A stretch of DNA of 32,349 nt from a virus. The translations under genes were made by a program, and so were the position numbers. Each line of letters opens with the position of its first letter. Position 1 is the first letter of the stretch. Where the stretch lies: the IMG/VR virus record IMGVR_UViG_3300009506_000128, positions 1 through 32,349 of that record; one strand, written 5' to 3'. The notes below the pieces were generated by a model. That model was not told where the DNA came from. It saw nothing but the letters and a program-made list of their open reading frames with translations, and did not search any database. Shown in pieces: positions 1 through 5,133 of this stretch.

Positions 1-64
1 ATATTGTTATTAAGGCAATAATCAAAAATATAGAAATCGCGATAAAAGTTTTAAGTTTGCTCAT
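1..64 (-). CDS. N-terminus of a small membrane or secreted protein (cut by window edge)
   Basis: Only the first 21 codons are in the window, from an ATG at 64-62. The peptide starts MSKLKTFIAISIFLIIALIT: a short basic start followed by an uninterrupted hydrophobic stretch, which is either a signal peptide or an N-terminal transmembrane anchor. The start lies one base after the TAA of the upstream gene, so translation is probably coupled. It sits at the end of a run of three other small membrane proteins, which suggests membership of the same cassette (lysis or membrane function). Without the rest of the gene no family can be named. Confidence 0.55.
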   Translation of the reverse strand, partial: MSKLKTFIAISIFLIIALITI

Positions 65-65
65 G

Positions 66-548
66 TTATTTATCCAGTAATCTTACTGCTAAATAAGTAG
101 TTCCCATTATCACTACTGCTCCGGACACAAAACCATATATGTACATAGCTTCTGAGCTATTATACCACGAATGAGTATTAGTTATCTTAGATAGATTATT
201 TGTAGCAGTATTATACATGGCCATATTTAGCTTTGACAGTTCTAAATATTGGCTGCTGGATAATTTATATGAATCAACAGCTGACTTCAGAGCATTTATT
301 TGAATATTTTGATTGTCTATAATATCTAACGACAATTTTAATTTAGAAGAAACGAGATCTAATAATATCTCAGAGTCAGATGTTGATAACCATATACCTT
401 CTTTATTTTGATATTTTAATGGAACAGAAGTAATAGTTGATAATGATTGATTTATTTTAGATCTGTCTAAATTAACGTCTGTGACGTTAAACGTGAAGAT
501 TATTGATGCGAGTAGAAATATCATCGGCAGCCATCCCCTGTTCTTCAT
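66..548 (-). CDS. Small protein with two transmembrane segments; possible lysis-cassette member
   Basis: This 160-aa protein has an N-terminal hydrophobic segment (about residues 6-22), a mostly helical and polar middle of about 110 residues, and a second hydrophobic segment near the C-terminus (about 136-157). The likely topology is two membrane passes with the middle domain outside the cytoplasm. No lipobox cysteine is visible, so it is not an obvious outer-membrane spanin lipoprotein. Its start overlaps the 3' end of the upstream gene by 62 bases in another frame. A second in-frame ATG at about 524 is preceded by AGGGG and may be the true start, cutting the overlap to about 38 bases. The neighbours are also small membrane proteins. 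A lysis role is inference from position and architecture; no family is recognised. Confidence 0.6.
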   Translation of the reverse strand: MKNRGWLPMIFLLASIIFTFNVTDVNLDRSKINQSLSTITSVPLKYQNKEGIWLSTSDSEILLDLVSSKLKLSLDIIDNQNIQINALKSAVDSYKLSSSQYLELSKLNMAMYNTATNNLSKITNTHSWYNSSEAMYIYGFVSGAVVIMGTTYLAVRLLDK

Positions 549-825
549 ACTTCTTTTGAAGATCTTCTTTCTGCCGAATTATTGCCTCCTCTATTGATTT
601 GGCAATGCTTTCGGCCTCCTCAGCAGATATCACACCTGCTTCGGCTTTAGTCTGGGCACGAGCTGCCTTTTCTTTCAGATCACTTACTTTATTGCTTACA
701 AATTTCTCCAATAAAAGTGCTTCCAGTTGTATACGAAGATTTTTATTTATGCCAAATAAGAATAGTAAAATGATTAGCCCAATAGCTAATATGCCAAAGA
801 GCAACCACCTACTATACTTTTTCAC
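487..825 (-). CDS. Single-pass membrane protein with coiled coil; inner-membrane spanin-like
   Basis: This 112-aa protein has a basic start, a strongly hydrophobic segment at about residues 8-25, and then a charged Ala/Glu/Lys/Gln-rich helical region (about 40-100) that reads as a coiled coil. An N-terminal membrane anchor plus a periplasmic coiled coil is the architecture of Rz-type inner-membrane spanins, and an overlapping downstream gene in another frame is also typical of spanin pairs. The architecture is seen directly; the spanin assignment is inference, and many small phage membrane proteins look similar. Its start overlaps the end of the upstream gene by 4 bases (ATGA). Confidence 0.6.
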   Translation of the reverse strand: MKKYSRWLLFGILAIGLIILLFLFGINKNLRIQLEALLLEKFVSNKVSDLKEKAARAQTKAEAGVISAEEAESIAKSIEEAIIRQKEDLQKKYEEQGMAADDISTRINNLHV

Positions 826-1178
826 TGGCCCTTCGTTCCTTTAAAAATGGATACCATAGATTCTAAAGTTTTACCTCCAAGTAGACCCCAGAACGTCCAC
901 AGTAGTTTATCAGGAACTTCTGATGCCTGCTTAAGAGCCATTGGAACATCAATATTGGCTGCTTCAAGAACTGTCTTGACAGAATCATCTACCTGTCCAG
1001 TAACGCCACCCCATTTCCAGACTAACATACTAAAACAGAACAGCGCTAAAATTCTAGTAAGAGAGATAGCCTGCTCCCCATCTTTCTTTTCCATGAACAT
1101 AGCACCAAAATACTTCCAGATACTCTTTCTTGTAACTTTGGTTGTTTTTGATATAAAAGCCTTTACTTGTTCACCCAT
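822..1178 (-). CDS. Holin-like small membrane protein
   Basis: This 118-aa protein has a basic, Lys/Thr-rich N-terminus and two hydrophobic stretches: about residues 42-57 (LTRILALFCFSMLVWKW) and about 91-112 (LLWTFWGLLGGKTLESMV). Two membrane segments, small size and a place next to a possible spanin are compatible with a class II-type holin. It overlaps the upstream gene by one base (TAATG), so translation is likely coupled. No holin family can be named from sequence alone. A structural membrane or tail-tube accessory protein is the main alternative. Confidence 0.6.
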   Translation of the reverse strand: MGEQVKAFISKTTKVTRKSIWKYFGAMFMEKKDGEQAISLTRILALFCFSMLVWKWGGVTGQVDDSVKTVLEAANIDVPMALKQASEVPDKLLWTFWGLLGGKTLESMVSIFKGTKGQ

Positions 1179-1579
1179 TATGCACCTCCCGGAGCAGCTG
1201 CTGCCAGCATGTATACAGAAATAACTACAGGGTTAGCACCTTTATTAGTTATTTGAAGTTCTGACTTAATTATGAATGGTATTTGAGTGGGATCTGATAT
1301 ATTAAATCTTGTTGCTGGTCGAAGCTCCTCTGGTGTAACTTGAAATACTTTCTTTACACCAGAGGAGCTAAAATTTACAACAGCACCATCATTTGCACCA
1401 CCAATAAGTGGCTGGACATCTACATTTATGATGCCAGCTCCAGCCACATGCACCCAACTCGTACAGTGTCTGTAGGGAGTACCAGATTCTAACGTGAAGA
1501 GTGCAGCATTTGCCGGGGCACCTGCTAGCGCAGCAAGTTCTACCTTCTTAACTAACTGTAGATATTCAGCAAATGCCAT
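1178..1579 (-). CDS. Small beta-rich virion protein of unknown function
   Basis: This 133-aa protein starts with a short amphipathic helix (MAFAEYLQLVKKVEL), followed by an Ala-rich stretch and a region of alternating hydrophobic residues typical of beta-strands. It ends in a low-complexity Ala/Pro/Gly tail. AGGGG lies about 9 bases upstream of the ATG. It follows the post-capsid gene in the same operon. There is no transmembrane segment or catalytic motif. A structural role (decoration, connector or fiber component) is inferred from position only; no family is recognised. Confidence 0.6.
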   Translation of the reverse strand: MAFAEYLQLVKKVELAALAGAPANAALFTLESGTPYRHCTSWVHVAGAGIINVDVQPLIGGANDGAVVNFSSSGVKKVFQVTPEELRPATRFNISDPTQIPFIIKSELQITNKGANPVVISVYMLAAAAPGGA

Positions 1580-1589
1580 GTTTCACCCC

Positions 1590-2351
1590 TTATGCAGAAG
1601 CTTCTTCCAGATCATCTGCATCAGTTTGTTCTTGTTCTTGAATCATACGGGCAGTTTCCATCTTTGCCCACTTTTTCACACTCTTGTAGTAACCATGAGC
1701 TCTAACGTGTTCATAGTCATCGATTCGAAGATTGGGGATTTCCTGCAAAGCTTCGAGAAGCTCTGCAGCTGGCATGCGCTCATGCTCTTCAACTTCAGCC
1801 TTTACTTGATTACAAAGGTGAAGAACTCGAGGATTGATAATCTCATCCTCAGCAATCATTTCAGATGCCGACACTCGCTGTTTTTCACCAAACCTAGCAG
1901 CTCCACCAGGACCAGTCCCCTTTTCTACTACTTCATGAATTGGTTCTGGCTTGGTGTCTGTAATTGACTCACGAAGATGCTTGTCCGATGTTCTACGTCG
2001 TCGCTCTTCCGATGCATCAATAGCAGCATCGATATCAGGCTTACCATCAGATGTCATCATATTGCGAGCCTTGGCTTTTTTGGCAAAATATGCCTCGTAT
2101 TCTTCCTGTGTTAACAAGTTTAACACAGGTGGCCTACGGCTTAGCAATTTTCTAAAATCCATCGAGTTCTTGATGGCTGTAAAAGGAATGTGCTGCGAAA
2201 GATTGATTGGATCTCTCGACGGTGGAACAGTGAAACCTTCCACTCTTCCTTCACCAAAGTTGAATTCTAGAGACAACTGCGCATTCGAGATATTTTGAAT
2301 GTATACGTCGTGCTCTTCCCTGAAATACTCCGTAAAGTTCTTGACTGCCAT
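1590..2351 (-). CDS. Post-capsid head/neck protein, internal start (MAVKNFTEYF...)
   Basis: This 253-aa protein begins at an ATG with AGGAG 8 bases upstream, a much better ribosome site than the more upstream in-frame ATG at 2534. The N-terminal half looks beta-rich and contains VPPSRDPINLSQHIPF. The middle is charged (DASEERRRRTSDKH) and may be disordered. The C-terminal part is helical with Glu- and Gln-rich stretches. It directly follows the major capsid gene. Its place suggests a head-completion, neck or internal head component, but no family is named. The reading frame is open for another 61 codons upstream, which encode an RRXRR/PLMP-like segment (separate entry), so a 314-aa fusion is also possible. 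Confidence 0.7.
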   Translation of the reverse strand: MAVKNFTEYFREEHDVYIQNISNAQLSLEFNFGEGRVEGFTVPPSRDPINLSQHIPFTAIKNSMDFRKLLSRRPPVLNLLTQEEYEAYFAKKAKARNMMTSDGKPDIDAAIDASEERRRRTSDKHLRESITDTKPEPIHEVVEKGTGPGGAARFGEKQRVSASEMIAEDEIINPRVLHLCNQVKAEVEEHERMPAAELLEALQEIPNLRIDDYEHVRAHGYYKSVKKWAKMETARMIQEQEQTDADDLEEASA

Positions 2352-2534
2352 TGTCTTTCTCCTGATTGAGGAAACTGACTTGGAATGGAAAAGCTGGATA
2401 GCGAATGGATTCTTCGAGAAAACCCTCGCCTTTCCTTCCTTGAGGTATTTCCGCGCTAGTGCGGGTCTGGTGTATTCCAAGAATCTCTTCTCGGAATCCA
2501 TCACTAAAACCTCTTCGGAAGGCTGCCTCGCCAT
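2352..2534 (-). CDS. RRXRR/PLMP-like domain (IscB N-terminus-like), in frame with the next gene
   Basis: From the ATG at 2534, 61 codons precede the internal start at 2351. The residues VLVMDSEKRFLEYTRPALAR and KYLKEGKARVFSKNPFAIQL follow the layout of the RRXRR (PF14239) or PLMP domain that opens IscB-type nucleases: beta-strand, acidic residue, a PL(M)P-like turn, PARAR-like helix, KEGKA, basic patch, NPF-x-IQL. After IQL the family normally enters the RuvC domain; here only LFHSKSVSSIRRKT remains before the next gene's start. RuvC and HNH motifs are absent. GAGG lies upstream of the ATG. A strongly folded RNA ends exactly at the ATG. It may be a remnant, a domesticated stand-alone domain or an N-terminal extension. 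The domain match is by eye, not by profile. Confidence 0.55.
2359..2363 (-). promoter_or_regulatory. Ribosome-binding site AGGAG deciding the internal start at 2351
   Basis: On the minus strand AGGAG is followed by AAAGACA and then ATG. This is a near-consensus spacing and supports initiation at 2351 even though the frame is open upstream. It overlaps one copy of the 11-bp direct repeat. Confidence 0.7.
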
Positions 2535-2622
2535 GCACAGGCCGTTCCTCTTTTCTGTGCTCCGTAGAGCACGGGTCTTTCACCCACCGTGTCCTGCTCA
2601 ACCAGCCTATTCTGATTGAGGA
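2362..2622. repeat. 11-bp direct repeat pair flanking the RNA/RRXRR module
   Basis: The plus-strand sequence CTGATTGAGGA occurs at 2362-2372 and again at 2612-2622, exactly 250 bases apart. After one mismatch both copies continue with AC. The left copy overlaps the ribosome site of the 253-aa gene; the right copy forms one arm of a hairpin in the leader RNA. The copies bracket nearly all of the RRXRR-like ORF and most of the RNA. They could mark an insertion or a duplicated leader; chance similarity of two ribosome-site regions cannot be excluded. Confidence 0.6.
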
Positions 2623-2651
2623 GACAGTTTGTATTGCTCAATAAGCAAACT
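2535..2651 (-). ncRNA. Structured leader RNA upstream of the RRXRR-like ORF; omega-RNA/HEARO-like arrangement
   Basis: Four hairpins are packed into about 100 bases. In minus-strand order: AGTTTG/CAAACT with an inner TATT/AATA stem (2626-2651); CTCAATCAG/CTGGTTGAG, nine pairs with one G-U and a 6-base loop (2597-2620), extended by TGTC/GACA; GGGT-GAAAG-ACCC (2573-2585); and GTGCTC-TACG-GAGCAC (2557-2572), stacked directly on the previous one. The last GCAC can instead join GCACAG/CTGTGC (2535-2560), which ends at the ATG and leaves the GAGGAA ribosome site in its loop, so two mutually exclusive folds exist. HEARO/omega RNAs sit just 5' of IscB ORFs; identity with that family is inference. Confidence 0.5.
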
Positions 2652-2667
2652 CCCCGTATAACGGGGG

Positions 2668-2707
2668 TAAAATCTGGTGCGGTGACGGTGGAATCACCGC
2701 ACCAGAT
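2668..2707 (-). terminator. Rho-independent terminator after the major capsid gene
   Basis: A perfect 14-bp stem, ATCTGGTGCGGTGA pairing with TCACCGCACCAGAT (2672-2685 with 2694-2707), encloses an 8-base loop and is followed on the minus strand by TTTTA. It starts about 20 bases after the capsid stop codon. A smaller hairpin, CCCCGT/ACGGGG (2652-2666), lies just beyond it. This is the strongest terminator in the window and should set capsid transcripts apart from the downstream genes. Confidence 0.85.
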
Positions 2708-2726
2708 GATCGCTACCAACTACGTA

Positions 2727-4007
2727 CTACTTGTGACCCTTGGCGACCGCTCGAGCATTCGGGATACCGAAGCCGACCATTTCGCCGAACGCCCAGCCCT
2801 TGACGAGGCGACGGTGCGAGAACATATTGAACGGCTCAGAGAACAGTTCAATACGAACGCCCATCTCACCAAGGTATTCACTACCAGTGGCTGCGTAGAA
2901 CGTGCCAGCGGGAACGACTTCTTCAACGCCGGTACCAGCCGCAGTAATGATCTGCGCGTTCAAGATGTTGCCGATGTAACCGGCGAGGATGAGTTCGCGC
3001 TCGGTCACAGGGTCAACTGCCGTGGACATCGTTTTCACGACATCCGAGAGTTCCTGACGGTTGATGAGGAACTTCTCAACCATCAAGCGGTGACGCTCAA
3101 CCTGGTACCGAACGTCTTCAAACGCCGAGATACCGAGGGTGGCAAAGATGGTCTCGGCATTAACCGTGACCGCAGCACGATCGAGGAGTGCAAGACCGCG
3201 CTTGTCTTCCTCGAGTTCGATCTCTTGACGTGCCGTGTCCTGCGCACGATCAAGAACATCGTAGTTCATCTGATAGATGTCTTCGATGTCCACGGTCGGG
3301 AATGCCGTAACCTTGAACTCAGAAGGCTGGATGTAGCGACCATGCAGGCGAGACTCGATGGACTGACCATCTTGCCCAACCACCCACGCGGTAGCACGAA
3401 CGTCCTTCGCGATACGGAACAGCTCGCCCTGAGCGAGAGGTCGCACGCGATAGACCTTACGAGCCCAACCTTCGTAGTCGATGATGTCCTTGATCGGGAG
3501 CAAGAGTTCCTGACCAACGATAGCAAATCCCTCTCCCGTAGGATCGGTCATTGCCGAAGCCAGGACCTTGCGTCGATCATCGGCTTCCATCGAGTTCGAA
3601 GCTTCACGGTAGAACGTGCCAGGCGAAGCCTTCTTCGTAACCGTGTTCAACAAGTACGCGATTTGCTGCAAAGCGTCCTTGTCATCGTAAGCATTGACTT
3701 CACCAGACTTATCGAACATACGCTCGGAAAGTTTGGTACTGCCAACTGCCTGACGAATGCCACCACGGGTCTGCTCGCCAGCGTACGAAGTCGGGTTATA
3801 CGTTCCCGACTCATCCCATGTCTGCTCTTGCTCGTGCGAGGTAAAGTGTTGACGGCTCATAGCCGCAACACGATCTTGGCGTTGACGGTTTTGATGAACG
3901 GCCTTGTCAGTCACCGAATTGGCAGCCGCTTGGCGTTCTGCCTGGGTAGGCTGACGTGCCGCTGCACCGGCTGCTGCAACGCGTCGGTAAGGGTTCTTGA
4001 CCTTCAT
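2727..4007 (-). CDS. Major capsid protein (candidate)
   Basis: This 426-aa protein starts at an ATG with AGGAG about 8 bases upstream. The first 100 or so residues are basic, polar and Gln/Arg/Ala-rich (NPYRRVAAAGAAARQPTQAE), resembling a removable or flexible N-arm. The body has the mix of helix and beta segments expected of an HK97-like fold, with a long helix (about residues 205-230), a domain rich in YQMNYDVLDRAQDTARQEIE-type helix, and a late segment GTFYAATGSEYLGEMGVRIE typical of phage capsid cores. It lies downstream of the portal, protease/scaffold and decoration candidates and is followed by a strong terminator. Its base composition is clearly more GC-rich than its neighbours, consistent with codon bias for very high expression. 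Capsid identity comes from context and overall pattern. Confidence 0.8.
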   Translation of the reverse strand: MKVKNPYRRVAAAGAAARQPTQAERQAAANSVTDKAVHQNRQRQDRVAAMSRQHFTSHEQEQTWDESGTYNPTSYAGEQTRGGIRQAVGSTKLSERMFDKSGEVNAYDDKDALQQIAYLLNTVTKKASPGTFYREASNSMEADDRRKVLASAMTDPTGEGFAIVGQELLLPIKDIIDYEGWARKVYRVRPLAQGELFRIAKDVRATAWVVGQDGQSIESRLHGRYIQPSEFKVTAFPTVDIEDIYQMNYDVLDRAQDTARQEIELEEDKRGLALLDRAAVTVNAETIFATLGISAFEDVRYQVERHRLMVEKFLINRQELSDVVKTMSTAVDPVTERELILAGYIGNILNAQIITAAGTGVEEVVPAGTFYAATGSEYLGEMGVRIELFSEPFNMFSHRRLVKGWAFGEMVGFGIPNARAVAKGHK

Positions 4008-4050
4008 TTCTTTTCTCCTAGGTTAAAAATCAAAAACTCAGAGTGAAGAG

Positions 4051-4079
4051 AATGGCGGACCCATTACAGGCCCGCCATT
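4051..4079 (-). terminator. Hairpin between decoration and capsid genes (weak terminator or processing site)
   Basis: AATGGCGG (4051-4058) pairs with CCGCCATT (4072-4079), extended by CC/GG across one mismatch, with a 7-base loop. On the minus strand a TTTTT run follows only about 15 bases later, so it is not a canonical terminator. It begins at the end of the decoration gene and precedes the capsid ribosome site. A partial terminator, an RNA-processing or an mRNA-stabilising element is plausible. Confidence 0.5.
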
Positions 4080-4093
4080 GCCGGATTCACTTC

Positions 4094-4882
4094 TTACGGA
4101 ACCACAACAGGATCGCCACCAAGACGAACGCCGAGGAACGGATCATCAGCGGACGGAACCTGGATGACGTGTCCCACAAATTCACCTTCCGCACTGTCAG
4201 TGGTAAACAGACCGGCCAAAGCCGCCGTCACACCACCAGCGCAGTACAGATTCTTTCCAGTACCAACCAGCGAATAAACCTGTGCGGTATCAAACGCTGA
4301 CGTGAACAGGATAGAAGCATCGGTGATCACCGTGATCTTGCCATCAGCAATACTGACATCATCGGTGAAGTTGAAGAAGTTGCGACCCTGGAACTCAAGC
4401 TCTCGCTGTGAAAGCTCATAGGTGTACGAAACGTACACAGGGGTTGCAACCGGAATCGTACCAGCACCCACCTGAGTAATGGTACCGTTGACTGCCGACA
4501 CCGTATAATCGGTGGTAACGGTATAAGCCGTACCACCAAAATCCATGGCGTCGCGAACCTGAAGATTGCTCACATTGGAGTGCTTCAGATTGACTGTAGC
4601 ATTGGCCAACGGGAACGAGACAACTTCATCAACAGCAGATCCCTTGTAGGTGTTGACCTTGTTCCACTTGGCAACACCAAGGACCGGACGGCCAGCAGCC
4701 GCCACAATGTACCCATCTGCGTCTTGTGCGACCAGCATACCAGCTTCGAACGAAGCTGCTTCCGCAGCACTCCAAATACCAGTGTCCTGCAGGATCACAC
4801 ATCGTCCTAAATCCAGTCCGCGCGGGAAAATATCCGACTGGAACGCGCCAAGGCGTGGACTATTTAAACCGACTGCACCCAT
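4094..4882 (-). CDS. Head decoration / capsid-stabilising protein (candidate)
   Basis: This 262-aa protein starts with a strong AGGAGG site. It is Gly/Ala/Val/Thr-rich with almost continuous beta-strand pattern (for example TVTTDYTVSAVNGTITQVGA and TPVYVSYTYELSQRELEFQG) and few charged residues. It has the look of a trimeric beta-rich capsid decoration or stabilising protein. It precedes the capsid gene, the usual place for such proteins, and shares the capsid gene's raised GC content, suggesting it is also made in large amounts. No enzymatic motif is present. Head fiber or minor capsid protein are alternatives. Confidence 0.65.
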   Translation of the reverse strand: MGAVGLNSPRLGAFQSDIFPRGLDLGRCVILQDTGIWSAAEAASFEAGMLVAQDADGYIVAAAGRPVLGVAKWNKVNTYKGSAVDEVVSFPLANATVNLKHSNVSNLQVRDAMDFGGTAYTVTTDYTVSAVNGTITQVGAGTIPVATPVYVSYTYELSQRELEFQGRNFFNFTDDVSIADGKITVITDASILFTSAFDTAQVYSLVGTGKNLYCAGGVTAALAGLFTTDSAEGEFVGHVIQVPSADDPFLGVRLGGDPVVVP

Positions 4883-4893
4883 GGTAAATCCTC

Positions 4894-5130
4894 CTATAGG
4901 TTAAGTGGATGCTCCCCTGCTTCAGTAGTGCCACGCTCTGGCTTTAAATCTGAGGCAGGAAGTTTAAAAACGCCACAAACAGAAATTGTATGTGACGATA
5001 CTTCACTTTTTGAGTCAAACACTTCAGCTAGTGTCAGTCCCCATCGTACATACCTCGGAATAGAAGACATCATATGATGTCTTGAATTTCCGTGTAGCAT
5101 CAATCTGCTACATTTACTACCATTCTTCAT
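4894..5130 (-). CDS. Small protein of unknown function between protease and decoration genes
   Basis: The 78-aa frame starts at an ATG 3 bases after the stop of the upstream gene; a TTG one codon earlier is also possible. The ribosome site is weak (GGAA), so translation is probably coupled. The N-terminus is basic with several His and Met residues (GNSRHHMMSSIPRYVRWGL), followed by a short beta-like section with one Cys and a charged C-terminus. It fills the gap between two convincing genes with no alternative minus-strand frame, which supports it as real. No family is recognised. Confidence 0.55.
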   Translation of the reverse strand: MKNGSKCSRLMLHGNSRHHMMSSIPRYVRWGLTLAEVFDSKSEVSSHTISVCGVFKLPASDLKPERGTTEAGEHPLNL

Positions 5131-5133
5131 CAA

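Noticed and set aside
2251-2601. Minus-strand frame of 116 codons over the RRXRR segment
   Set aside because: It is the shifted reading of the RRXRR-like ORF and the 253-aa gene; Arg/Gln/Glu-rich and without a start signal.
2504-2719. Minus-strand frame of 71 codons over the leader RNA
   Set aside because: It runs through the terminator and all hairpins, has no ribosome site, and its translation lacks domain-like features.
2616-4046. Plus-strand open frame of 476 codons opposite the capsid gene
   Set aside because: It is antisense to a well-supported gene with strong ribosome site and terminator; the open frame follows from the GC-rich codon pattern of the capsid gene. Its protein is Arg/Leu-rich without domain features.
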